Shown here one piece after another: positions 44,680 through 53,882 of a stretch of 64,000 nt of DNA; position 1 is the first letter of the stretch, and each line of letters starts with the position of its first letter. Source of the stretch: JAVBMC01 sp031552845 (lineage in GTDB: Bacteria > Verrucomicrobiota > Kiritimatiellia > RFP12 > DVOR01); the NCBI GenBank assembly GCA_031552845.1, contig JAVBMC010000037.1, forward strand, positions 8,662 through 72,661, given 5' to 3'. The notes under the pieces were generated by a model. It was not told the origin of the DNA and searched no databases. It saw only the letters and a program-made list of their open reading frames with translations. A program made the position numbers and the translations under genes.

Positions 44680-46408
44680 GTCATCTTGTAAATGCATTGG
44701 CTTCATCGGCACGCTGCTTCTCACTGCATCTATTGTTTTCGCCGATACGCAGACGGTTGATGGCGTGACGTATACTTACAGTGCGACGAGTGGTGTCGCG
44801 AGGATTTTGAATTCGGACGGGGTGATTGTTTCCAGTGGGGCGATTGTTTATTCGGCGATTAGCACGAATACGGCGGGCGAGGTAGTAGTTCCCGATCGCT
44901 TGGGCGGATGTCCAGTGGAAATCATTGGGCGGAGTGCTTTCGCCGGTTGCAAAAAGGTGACATCAATCAAACTCCCGGAGTCTGTCACATGGATTGATGA
45001 TAACGCCTTTGCCAGTTGCACGAATTTGACTTCGTTGAAAATGCCGGATGGGGTTCGAGTATTAGGCGAAGGCGCATTCTATCGATGCCGAAAGCTAACT
45101 GCTATTGCAATCCCCAATAGCGTGAGCCGCATTGGCTACGGGGCGTTTAGCGAATGTGATGGATTGACGTCAATCTGGATTCCAAAACGCGTGGAGTTCA
45201 TTAAGGATTATGCTTTTAGCGGATGCAGGAGTTTGAGGCGCATTGATGTCGATTTAGATAATCCTCACTTCTCATCGCAGGATGGTGTGTTATTTGATAA
45301 GGCCGGGCTGAAGCTGTTGGCTTATCCCGCCGGAAGACAGGGTGCGTATGTGATTCCAGAGAGAACGAAGAGCATTGATGATGGCGCATTTCGGAGTTGT
45401 GTTGGTTTAACAGCGCTGATCATTCCCAAGAGTATCCGCGAAATGCGGTATGCTTCCTTTGGCGAATGTTCTAACTTGTTGTCGGCACAGATCAGTCCGG
45501 AGAACCCAAACTACTCATGCAGAGATGGCGTGCTATTCAATAAAGACGGGACTACATTAATCCGTTATATCGTTGCTCCACGAGGTGCCTATTCCATCCC
45601 GGATGGCACTAAGATAATTGAAGGCCGCGCATTTGCTCAATGCGGCACATTAACATCGGTGACTTTCCCTAACAGTGTTGAGAAGATAGGCGACAGCGCA
45701 TTTTTGGGATGTTCAAGCTTAACATTCGCCAAGCTTCCCGAACGCCTCAGCTTTCTGCCGTGGGGACTGTTTTACGGATGTGAAAATCTCACATCCGTTG
45801 TCATGCCAAAGAGTCTCAATCGGATTTCAAAGAGCGCATTTAATAATTGTTACAAACTGCGCGGAATTGTTATCCCGGATGATGTCATGCAGATTGACGG
45901 TGCTTTTGATGGATGCCTCGCGCTAACCAATATCTCGATTCCTAAAGGCATTACATACTTCGGACGCGAGACCTTCAACGCATGTGATAGTTTAACCTCC
46001 ATCACTATTCCTGCCAATGTCAAAAGGCTCGGACCGCGTCCGTTCTCAACTTGTCGAGGCTTGAAAGAGATTATCGTGGATGCCGACAACCCCAACTACA
46101 GATCTATTGACGGCGTGCTGTTCAATAAGGACGCCACTTGCTTGCTGCGTTGCCCATCAGGGAGAGTAGGAGTGTATGCCGTCCCTGCAACTGTTGAGAC
46201 CATCGAGGCCGATGCGTTCAAAGAATGTTGGGAGCTAACTTCTCTCTCTATTCCACCCAGCGTCACCAACATCGCAGCAGGTGCATTCTGGTGCTGTTAC
46301 AAAATCACCTCTGTCACCATCCCGCCCTGCGTAACGGATTTGAAGCTAACGTTTCCGAACTCATATGAAACAATCACCAATGTTGTTCGGCATGCCGCTA
46401 TCCAATAA
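44672..46408 (+). CDS. BspA-like leucine-rich-repeat protein, operon gene 4
   Basis: A 578-residue exported member. The start at 44672 has AGGAGAA eight bases upstream, opens a signal peptide (IGFIGTLLLTASIVFA-DTQ) and overlaps gene 3 by eight bases. A longer in-frame reading from 44519 is only a shadow of gene 3. The N-terminal block TQTVDGVTYTYSATSGVARI and LGGCPVEIIGRSAFAGC are nearly those of gene 5. Three DGVLF-type inserts occur; the second has CRDGVLFNKDGTTLIRYIVA, shared with gene 5 and not with the others. The end is VTIPPCVTDLKLTFPNSYET, then ITNVVRHAAIQ. Confidence 0.88.
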   Translation: MIKSSCKCIGFIGTLLLTASIVFADTQTVDGVTYTYSATSGVARILNSDGVIVSSGAIVYSAISTNTAGEVVVPDRLGGCPVEIIGRSAFAGCKKVTSIKLPESVTWIDDNAFASCTNLTSLKMPDGVRVLGEGAFYRCRKLTAIAIPNSVSRIGYGAFSECDGLTSIWIPKRVEFIKDYAFSGCRSLRRIDVDLDNPHFSSQDGVLFDKAGLKLLAYPAGRQGAYVIPERTKSIDDGAFRSCVGLTALIIPKSIREMRYASFGECSNLLSAQISPENPNYSCRDGVLFNKDGTTLIRYIVAPRGAYSIPDGTKIIEGRAFAQCGTLTSVTFPNSVEKIGDSAFLGCSSLTFAKLPERLSFLPWGLFYGCENLTSVVMPKSLNRISKSAFNNCYKLRGIVIPDDVMQIDGAFDGCLALTNISIPKGITYFGRETFNACDSLTSITIPANVKRLGPRPFSTCRGLKEIIVDADNPNYRSIDGVLFNKDATCLLRCPSGRVGVYAVPATVETIEADAFKECWELTSLSIPPSVTNIAAGAFWCCYKITSVTIPPCVTDLKLTFPNSYETITNVVRHAAIQ

Positions 46409-46419
46409 GGAGAGAGAAA

Positions 46420-47910
46420 ATGAACAATCTAACATTGACTTGTAAGCACATCTGCCTTATCACCATGTTGCTTCTTATGGCACCTGTCGCTTTGGCGACT
46501 ATGCACACGCAGACGGTTAATGGCATAACGTATGAGTATCACATTGAGGATGGCGTGGCGATGATTGCCTGTCCGAACGTGTTGATTATGACTTCGTCCG
46601 GATACAGAGATGGATACGCCGCAATCAGCACAAACACTGTGGGCAAACTCGTCGTTCCTTCCAAGCTTGGAGGATGTCCTGTAGAGATCATTGGCGAATA
46701 TGCGTTTGCACGGTGTCCCGGACTAACTTCAATTGTTCTTCCGTCAACCGTCAAAACAATTGATATAGCTGCCTTCGCTTGGTGTACAAGCTTAACATCC
46801 ATCGTAATTCCAGAGGGTGTCACGAAATTGAACGAAAGAGCTTTTGACGGATGCTCAAAGCTATCGGTTGTTACTTTGCCAAGCAGTCTCAAATGGATTG
46901 ATGTCCGAACATTCAGAGAGTGTAGTAGCCTAACGTCGATCACAATCCCAGAGAAGGTTATTACAATACTCTGGTGTGCTTTTGAAGGTTGCCAGAATCT
47001 TAAAAACATTGAGGTCAATGTGCACAACCAACACTTCTCATCTCGGGATGGAGTGCTATTTGACAAGGCCGGATTAAAGCTATTGGCGTACCCCGGAGGG
47101 AAGTTGGGTGCATATGTCATTCCAGAGAAAACGGAAGTCTTTGAGACAGGAGCATTTAATGGTTGTCCCAGGTTAACCGCGCTGACCATTCCAAAGGAGG
47201 TTGATAAAATTGATCAGAGTATCCCTTTCATTAATTGTGATAACTTATCATCGATTCAAATCAGTCCAGAGAATCCCAATTACTCATGCAGAGATGGGGT
47301 GCTATTCAATAAAGACGGTACGGTGTTAATCAGATATATCGCGGCGCGGAAAGGGGCTTATTCAATTCCTGAGGGCGTTAAAACGATCAAATGGGCGGCA
47401 TTCTTTAGATCACTCGGACTTACTTCGTTATATATTCCAGCCAGTGTTGAGGTGATTTCGGATGGTGAATTTGGATACTGTCCTAACCTAAAGACAATTA
47501 CTGTCGATGCCAAGAACGCCCATTTCACATCTGTTGATGGCGTGTTGTTTGACAAGTTAACCAACCGCTTGATAAGTTATCCACCAGGAAAGCAGAAGCG
47601 GGCTGCCGCTTATGTTATTCCAAGCACCGTCAGCATTATTGGAGCCAGGGCATTTGCCGAATGTAGCTGGTTAACCGATATTGTCATTCCGAACAACGTC
47701 AAAGAAATTAAGTATCATGCCTTCATAGGTTGCAACAATCTCGTAAGTGTTAGGACTAGTGCCGGACTGCTCAACATGGAGTATGGTGCATTTAGGGGGT
47801 GCAGTAATATTACGTCCGTCATCGTTCCGGCAACCCTTAACGTGCAACAGATGTTTGCCGACTCCTACGAAAAGATCACCAACGTTGTGCGTCACACCAG
47901 CAACAATTAA
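46420..47910 (+). CDS. BspA-like leucine-rich-repeat protein, operon gene 5
   Basis: The last and shortest operon member, 496 residues, starting after AAGGAGAG. Its signal peptide ends near APVALA-TMHTQTVNG. It is closest to gene 4, sharing LGGCPVEIIGEYAFARC, FSSRDGVLFDKAGLKLLAYP and SCRDGVLFNKDGT, so the two are recent duplicates. The C-terminal signature has drifted to VIVPATLNVQQMFADSYEKI, having lost the CVxNLQ cysteine, before TNVVRH. Only seven bases separate its stop from the convergent debranching-enzyme gene, and no terminator is visible between them. Confidence 0.88.
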   Translation: MNNLTLTCKHICLITMLLLMAPVALATMHTQTVNGITYEYHIEDGVAMIACPNVLIMTSSGYRDGYAAISTNTVGKLVVPSKLGGCPVEIIGEYAFARCPGLTSIVLPSTVKTIDIAAFAWCTSLTSIVIPEGVTKLNERAFDGCSKLSVVTLPSSLKWIDVRTFRECSSLTSITIPEKVITILWCAFEGCQNLKNIEVNVHNQHFSSRDGVLFDKAGLKLLAYPGGKLGAYVIPEKTEVFETGAFNGCPRLTALTIPKEVDKIDQSIPFINCDNLSSIQISPENPNYSCRDGVLFNKDGTVLIRYIAARKGAYSIPEGVKTIKWAAFFRSLGLTSLYIPASVEVISDGEFGYCPNLKTITVDAKNAHFTSVDGVLFDKLTNRLISYPPGKQKRAAAYVIPSTVSIIGARAFAECSWLTDIVIPNNVKEIKYHAFIGCNNLVSVRTSAGLLNMEYGAFRGCSNITSVIVPATLNVQQMFADSYEKITNVVRHTSNN

Positions 47911-47917
47911 TGGTGTG

Positions 47918-50900
47918 TTACTTTGTCTTTCGTGTGACAGGCTTTTTGGAACGCGTGGGCTTGGGGTCTTTCAGTAGCTTCCAGACGCGGAGGAACTCGG
48001 AGACACCCCAGGCTTGTGCGCCGCAGCCGCGGGGGGCGTGGGGGGCATCGCCGTCGGTGTTCTCGGGGATCTGGCAGACGCAGTCTTGATTGGTGAGCGC
48101 GATGACGCTGCTGAGGAGTGCGCGGGCTTCCGTCCGTGCGGAGAAGCCATGCACGCGGGCTAGCGCTTCGGCATAGGAGGGGAAAACCCACGTCCAACCG
48201 GTGCCGTTGTGATAGGCGGGTTTGCGGCGGGTATCTTCATCACCGCGGTAATATCCTTGGTAGGGATTGTGCGGGTCGTTGAGCAGGACGCCGTCGCGGT
48301 AAACTGCTAAGGGCACTTGCACAGGTTTGTCGGCTAAGCTGCGGATGGAGCCGGGGTGCAGGAGGCATGCGCAGGCCTGAACGACGCTTTGCGCTAGCTC
48401 GGGCTTGCTGTCGAGCAACCCGAATGTGACTGCGAAGAGTTGGTTGGGGCGGATGGAGTCATCCTTGAGCGCGTGGTTGGCCGAGGCGCCGGGTTCTGCA
48501 AACAGGCAGTCGGAGAGTCCGCCGCCAGGCAGAGGGTAGAGGCGCGCAAAGGAGTCGCCCGCCAGCTTGTGGAGCTTCTTGAAGCCGGGGTCGATGTGTT
48601 TGGCGGCGAATTCAAGCGCGGAGAGCCAGAGCGCCTGTATCTCGACGGGGTAACCTTGGCGCGGCGTGCCGGCGGGATAGTTGGTGTCCATCCAAGTGAA
48701 GTGCGGCGGCGCAAAGACGAGTCCGGTGGCGGCGTCCACGTGAATGCCGTTGGGCGTACCGCTTTGGTAGTGCTGGAGGATGGAGGCGACGATGGCCTTC
48801 ACGGTACGGTTCCCGCATTTGTGTGCAAGGACTGACTTGACGGTTTTCTTCTCGGCAAGTTCGCGCACAACACGGCAGTACCACAAGGGGGCATCGACAG
48901 TGTCGTAGTTGCCGACGGTGGTGCCGTGAATGATGTTGGGCAGCATGCCTTGGCTTTCAAAGCGGCCGAACTCGGAGAGCAGATCGTAGACGACATCAAT
49001 CTGTCCATCGGCAAGGATCCCACGGGCGGCGATGAGGGTGTCGCGTCCCCAATCCAAGAACCAGGGGTAACCGGCAATGACGGTTTTGTGTTCATCCCGA
49101 CGGACGATGAAGTTGCGGAGCATCTGCTGCAGCGCTTTTTCGAGCGGGACGGAATGCACAATCTGCGGAAGCTCTGCGGCGGGGGTCTTTTTCGCAACCG
49201 GCACAGCGAGGTCGGAGGCTGTCAGCACGGCATCGTCATTTTCGTTGAGGTCGGCACTGAACCAGCCGGGGCTGTAGAGATCGGACTGTCCGTCGAGGCC
49301 GCGGTCGGCATCATCCGGATGCCCGACACAGTAGACCCATGCATCTTCACGGTGCCATGTGGCGCGGGCGGCGTCTAACCGCAGACCGATACCGTCGTAG
49401 GGCGCGAAGGTAAATCCGCGCGCAGTATCGCGCATAGCGAGCGGCCAGTGCTGTTCCGGTCCTGCAAAGGCTTTGGTCTTGGCGTGGAAGCTGCGCCATT
49501 CAATGTCAGGCCGGAGAATGATCTGCACGGGCTTCTTTTTACCGATGCCGTTGGCCTGCGAGACGGTGCGGCACACCGTCAGGCGGGCGCAGTTCTTGCC
49601 TTCTTCAAGCTCGAGCAGGAAGGTGATGGGCACTTGCTTGCCCATGCCGCAGGGCACGAGGAAGTTCCAACGCGCGAAGCGTCCTTCCGGATCGGCTTGG
49701 AAGGTGTCGAGGCAGGCGGCGTTGATTTCGGCGGAGTATCCGCAGAAGCGCAGCCATGCCCGGCAGCGCGTCCAAAGGACAGTACGGTCAACCGGGATTT
49801 GGTCGTTGAGGTTAGCGGCGAGCAGCGCATCGTATTGGCTGCGGATTTCACTCCATGCCAAACGTACTTGCGACATCGCCCCGGCGCCGTTGGTGAGCAG
49901 CGTGCGGAATGTCGGGTTCGTGCGCACTTCCGCGCCGGAGAATAACGTCTGCACATGAGGCTCGGCGGCTGGGCAACGATAGATGGTGAGGGTGAATTGT
50001 TTGGCGGCGCCGTCTTGATAAACCTCCGCTTGTAATTCGAGAGGAGGAGTCTGCCTGCCGGCGTGATGCACCATGCGTACCGCAAGCGCGGACTCCTGTG
50101 GCGGCGGTGCAACACAAAGGCAATAACTGCCGGAGTCGTCCAGCTCGCCCTGCCCTGCGGCGCGCAGATGGCTGCCCTGCTTCCACATTGCACGGAAAGG
50201 AGTTGTGGCACGGACTTCTAACTGATGCCCATGCGGCAACGGAATCACGCGGCGGGAATCAGCCGGCAAATCACAGCGGACTGTCTGGATGCCTGCTTTA
50301 TGGAGGCGAGGCGAACAATCCGCGGGCAAAGCCTTGGACTGCGGAATTACTTCATCACCCAAGCAAAGGACTTCGCCCGGTTGCAGCAGCATCATGCGAT
50401 GCGGCGGCAGCGTGATCGTGCGGCCGGTGAGCAGATCTGTCGTTTGCTCCCGATTGAAGACTCCGCGCCATGTCGCGGGCTGAGGGTTGTGGGGATCAAG
50501 ATTGACGAGTATTAAAAGATTCGCGCCGGGAGATTGGCGCAGGACGACCAGCGTGTTTCCGCCATCCACCTGCACCATCTTAAGCGTGGCACCGGGGCCG
50601 AATGCGGGATGAGTTGCAAGCAGGTGATTGAGGCGGGCGATCTCGGCATTGAGATTGTCGGGGGCATTCCAGTTTAAAGAGGAGAAGCCGTGGACATCAA
50701 TCTTTTCCGCCGCGAGCCACTCGACGCCGGAGGTAATGCCCCAAGCACCTTGTTGGGAGAGCAGTGCCGAGAGCTTCACGCGCATCTGTGCCCAGACCTT
50801 GCCGCTGGCCGCGAGGCGGTTGTTGTCGTGTGTTTCAGCAAAGTGCACCAATGCGCCAAAGCGTTCGGAACGCGAGAAGATGTCCGGCAGCTCCCGTTCC

Positions 50901-52039
50901 ATGGCGGCACGGTCGTAGGTTTGGAAAAGTTCCGAGTAGGCCCAGTCGAGTCCGCTGATGTTCAGGAGCGCATTGGTTGTGGTTAAATGTCCGCCGAGGC
51001 CTTCGAGCAGGAAGACGGTGTCGGGGAAGTTTTCACGCACGCGGGCCACCACATAAGTCCATGTCTCTACGGGAATCATATACCCGGCATCACAGCGGAA
51101 GCCGTCGACGCCCTTGCCGCACCAGAAGAGAAAGACATCGGCAATAAACTCACGCAGCTGCGGGTGGGAGTAATCCAACTCGACCAAATCTTCCCACGTG
51201 ACGCCCCAAGCACCGGGCGAGTGGTAGGAGTGATCCGCATTACGTTTATACCATTCAGGATGGTGCGTTTGCAAAGTGGCGGCCCAGCCGGTGTGGTTGG
51301 CGGGAATATCCATCAGCAGGCGTGCACCGCGGGCATGAACCTGTCCGACGAGCTCGCAGAATTGTTCCATCGGCGTAGCGGCGGTGTCAAACTCTGCCAG
51401 CGCGGGATCGATGGAATAGAAGTCGGTCGCCGCGAATGGCGAGCCATAGCGCCCCATCTTTGCGTAAGTCGTGGGGGTGGGGTGAACGGGCAGCAGGAGA
51501 ACGTTACGGAAGCCGAGCGCATCCACAATGTGCGGGAGGTGTTTTGCAAATGAACGGAATGTGCCTGACGGCGGAATGACCGTGTAGCGGGATTTGTCGA
51601 GCGTATTCACTGCCGGCGAAGTGTGGATGGGTTCACGGAAGAGGCGCACGAATGCTGCATAGATGCCATTGCTCACGGCCGTATGCGCAGGCGCCACTTT
51701 GATGATGAGGTTGTCGCCGTCCGGCCACTCCGGCACGTAAGTGCCCGCAGGAATGAAGCACGCTTTGCCCGCAAAAATACCTACCTCGTCCAGCGGCACC
51801 GTGATCGTATAGAGGCCACCGCCTTTGGTCAGCATGGGGATGTCCTGCCAGTCCTGTGCCAGCGGCGGAGTCCCGTTCTCAGTAGCCGCGCGGATTTCCG
51901 CACGCCGCACCGCCGCACCGCCGATGTTAGTACGGAAGACAGCCTGCCCGGCCCGCTCCTTGCCGATGTTTAATGTAATAGTCAGCGAGTCGCCGGCCCA
52001 TTTGAGAATTGACGAGCCGGGGTTAGGCAGATGTTGCAT
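47918..52039 (-). CDS. Fused glycogen debranching enzyme (GH13 plus GH133-type)
   Basis: A 1373-residue cytoplasmic enzyme joining two activities needed to debranch glycogen: 4-alpha-glucanotransferase and amylo-alpha-1,6-glucosidase. The N-terminal half is a GH13 barrel with nucleophile Asp317 (GFRCDAGY), acid/base Glu346 (FLLEGLGG) and Asp405 (AETHDNNR). The C-terminal part, from about residue 980, is the (alpha/alpha)6 glucosidase with GYPWFLDWGRDTLIAARG, MLPNIIHG and NYDTVDAPLWY. This one-chain plan is typical of eukaryotic debranching enzyme and rarer in bacteria. The ATG has no good ribosome-binding site. No other glycogen gene is in the window. The upstream neighbour is a DUF1080 gene, 50 bases away. 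Confidence 0.9.
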   Translation of the reverse strand: MQHLPNPGSSILKWAGDSLTITLNIGKERAGQAVFRTNIGGAAVRRAEIRAATENGTPPLAQDWQDIPMLTKGGGLYTITVPLDEVGIFAGKACFIPAGTYVPEWPDGDNLIIKVAPAHTAVSNGIYAAFVRLFREPIHTSPAVNTLDKSRYTVIPPSGTFRSFAKHLPHIVDALGFRNVLLLPVHPTPTTYAKMGRYGSPFAATDFYSIDPALAEFDTAATPMEQFCELVGQVHARGARLLMDIPANHTGWAATLQTHHPEWYKRNADHSYHSPGAWGVTWEDLVELDYSHPQLREFIADVFLFWCGKGVDGFRCDAGYMIPVETWTYVVARVRENFPDTVFLLEGLGGHLTTTNALLNISGLDWAYSELFQTYDRAAMERELPDIFSRSERFGALVHFAETHDNNRLAASGKVWAQMRVKLSALLSQQGAWGITSGVEWLAAEKIDVHGFSSLNWNAPDNLNAEIARLNHLLATHPAFGPGATLKMVQVDGGNTLVVLRQSPGANLLILVNLDPHNPQPATWRGVFNREQTTDLLTGRTITLPPHRMMLLQPGEVLCLGDEVIPQSKALPADCSPRLHKAGIQTVRCDLPADSRRVIPLPHGHQLEVRATTPFRAMWKQGSHLRAAGQGELDDSGSYCLCVAPPPQESALAVRMVHHAGRQTPPLELQAEVYQDGAAKQFTLTIYRCPAAEPHVQTLFSGAEVRTNPTFRTLLTNGAGAMSQVRLAWSEIRSQYDALLAANLNDQIPVDRTVLWTRCRAWLRFCGYSAEINAACLDTFQADPEGRFARWNFLVPCGMGKQVPITFLLELEEGKNCARLTVCRTVSQANGIGKKKPVQIILRPDIEWRSFHAKTKAFAGPEQHWPLAMRDTARGFTFAPYDGIGLRLDAARATWHREDAWVYCVGHPDDADRGLDGQSDLYSPGWFSADLNENDDAVLTASDLAVPVAKKTPAAELPQIVHSVPLEKALQQMLRNFIVRRDEHKTVIAGYPWFLDWGRDTLIAARGILADGQIDVVYDLLSEFGRFESQGMLPNIIHGTTVGNYDTVDAPLWYCRVVRELAEKKTVKSVLAHKCGNRTVKAIVASILQHYQSGTPNGIHVDAATGLVFAPPHFTWMDTNYPAGTPRQGYPVEIQALWLSALEFAAKHIDPGFKKLHKLAGDSFARLYPLPGGGLSDCLFAEPGASANHALKDDSIRPNQLFAVTFGLLDSKPELAQSVVQACACLLHPGSIRSLADKPVQVPLAVYRDGVLLNDPHNPYQGYYRGDEDTRRKPAYHNGTGWTWVFPSYAEALARVHGFSARTEARALLSSVIALTNQDCVCQIPENTDGDAPHAPRGCGAQAWGVSEFLRVWKLLKDPKPTRSKKPVTRKTK

Positions 52040-52089
52040 AGGTTGATTGTATGAATTCGTAAATAGGCTTAATGGACTGACAGTGGAAA

Positions 52090-52773
52090 CTAGTTAGGCA
52101 ATGGTGAAAGCGTGATGTTACGGAAGGCAATGGTGCCGCCTTCGCTTTGCAGGCAGATGTGCCCAGCAGAGACGAAGACGCCTTCCAGCGTGTTGAGCTG
52201 GATGCCATTGGCCGCAACCGTGATGGTGTTGCCACGCACGGTGACTTCAACAGAGTTCCATTCACCGGCAGGCTTCTCTACATTCGGCATGGTTTCCGGA
52301 CGGGTTGTCTTGACGTGCTTCTCGTTGACAGGATGGTCTTTGCTTGTGGCCTTGCTCAGAAGGAGCAAGTCACCCAATCGCCCATGCTGTAGCTGCACTT
52401 CAACGCACTTCGGCAGGAAGCTGTCATCCGCACCGCGCTTGTGGATGAAGATGCCGCTGTTCACCGGTTTATCGATCCAGCGGTATTCCAGCTTGAGCAC
52501 GTAGTTGGCGTAGACATTCTGCGTCATCAAGTAACCAAACGGCTCGCCCGTGCAACGGATTTCGCCATCGGCAGCCCGCCATACGTTGAAAGCACGCGGG
52601 TCATAGATGCCAACGGGATCAACCAGATCAACCGCACTCGTCCAACCTTCGAGGTCTTTGCCGTTGAAGAGTTGAATCGTTTCCTTCGGCACGACCGCAT
52701 AGGGCATGAGCACCATCTCCGCCAGCGCAGAGACAGCAGACAAAAGAACCACAGCACAAACAGTACGCATCAT
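52090..52773 (-). CDS. Secreted single-domain DUF1080 protein
   Basis: A 227-residue exported protein containing just one DUF1080 jelly-roll domain. The signal peptide ends near VSALAEMV. The domain begins IQLFNGKDLEGWTS and includes NSGIFIHKRG, GEWNSVEV and the closing FRNITLSPLPN. GAGGAGA precedes two adjacent ATGs (52773 and 52770). Residues in GVFVSAGHICLQSEGGTI form the characteristic last strands. It lies 17 bases after manC, so it may share its transcript. Some DUF1080 enzymes hydrolyse 3-keto-glucosides; this is not proven for this protein. Confidence 0.87.
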   Translation of the reverse strand: MMRTVCAVVLLSAVSALAEMVLMPYAVVPKETIQLFNGKDLEGWTSAVDLVDPVGIYDPRAFNVWRAADGEIRCTGEPFGYLMTQNVYANYVLKLEYRWIDKPVNSGIFIHKRGADDSFLPKCVEVQLQHGRLGDLLLLSKATSKDHPVNEKHVKTTRPETMPNVEKPAGEWNSVEVTVRGNTITVAANGIQLNTLEGVFVSAGHICLQSEGGTIAFRNITLSPLPN

Positions 52774-52790
52774 CTATCTTCTCCTCTGCT

Positions 52791-53870
52791 TCAGATATAC
52801 TTCATGCCATCCGGACGGCGGGCAATGCGCGGCAGCAGGTGCTTGACCTCCTGCGCTAATTCGCGCGGACATACCAGCGTGGCATTTTCAGAATGCACGA
52901 CGACAAGGCCGCGTACACCGATGAGGGCAGTCAGGCGGTCTTCCGAAACAACAATGTTGCTCTGTGCATCCATCGGTTCGCAGGAGCCGATGATGATGTT
53001 GCCTTGCGGGTCGGGAGCAAAATGTCCGGCGATGGCCGGCCAGGTGCCGACGTCGTCCCAGCCGAACACGCCGCGCGCCATGATGATGTTCTTGGCGTGT
53101 TCCATGACGGCATAGTCGATAGAGATTTTGCGCAGACTGGGATAGATTGAATCCAGCAGACCATCCAATGCCTCCGGCGGCGTCTCGGCGACAGCGTTCA
53201 CGATCTCGGCCATATCCGGCGCCAGCTCTTCAAACGCTTTATGCATGACGCTCGCCCGCCAGATGAACATGCCGGAGTTCCAGAAGTAATGTCCCGCAGC
53301 CACATAGCGCTCCGCATTCACTTCATTGGGTTTCTCGACAAAGCGCATCGCCTCATTGAAATGCGTGATGCAATTCTCCGGAATGTCGCGCCCGGCTTCG
53401 ATATAGCCGAACCCGGTGGCCGGGAACGTAGGATTGATACCGATAGTGACAATCGCATCGCGGGTCTGAGCAACCTTCACGCAGTCGTTCAGCGTCTGGC
53501 GGAATGTCGTGATATCAGACATCAATTGGTCGGCAGTCAGAATGCAGACCACGCCCTCAGGATCGCGCTGCTTGACCAACCCGCATGCCAACGCCACTGC
53601 CGCAGCAGTGTCGCGTCCGCAGGGTTCACCAATGATGTTCGCTGCGGGCACGTTGTAAACAACCTCCTGCGTGGCGGCAATCAGATCGCGCGAAGTGATG
53701 ATGAAAATATTCGAAGCAGGCGCAACGTCTTGCAGGCGCTCCACCGCCAGCGTCAGCAACGGCTTGCCGCCGAAGAGCGAAATGAACTGCTTGGGACGGT
53801 CGTGCGTGCTGAGCGGCCAAAACCGCTCCCCGCGCCCGCCCGCCAAAATGATCGGGTAAGTATGCGTCAT
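52791..53870 (-). CDS. manC: Mannose-1-phosphate guanylyltransferase
   Basis: This makes GDP-mannose from mannose-1-phosphate and GTP in the cytoplasm. The 359-residue protein has the nucleotidyltransferase loop LAGGRGERFWPLS with RPKQF just after, and the FVEKPN sugar-binding motif. It lacks the C-terminal phosphomannose isomerase domain found in longer bifunctional forms. AAGGA lies seven bases before the ATG. It supplies the substrate of Gmd, encoded 41 kb away on the same strand. It stands 12 bases after the sialate O-acetylesterase gene, so sugar-nucleotide synthesis and glycan de-acetylation may be co-transcribed. Confidence 0.95.
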   Translation of the reverse strand: MTHTYPIILAGGRGERFWPLSTHDRPKQFISLFGGKPLLTLAVERLQDVAPASNIFIITSRDLIAATQEVVYNVPAANIIGEPCGRDTAAAVALACGLVKQRDPEGVVCILTADQLMSDITTFRQTLNDCVKVAQTRDAIVTIGINPTFPATGFGYIEAGRDIPENCITHFNEAMRFVEKPNEVNAERYVAAGHYFWNSGMFIWRASVMHKAFEELAPDMAEIVNAVAETPPEALDGLLDSIYPSLRKISIDYAVMEHAKNIIMARGVFGWDDVGTWPAIAGHFAPDPQGNIIIGSCEPMDAQSNIVVSEDRLTALIGVRGLVVVHSENATLVCPRELAQEVKHLLPRIARRPDGMKYI

Positions 53871-53882
53871 GATAAATCCTTA

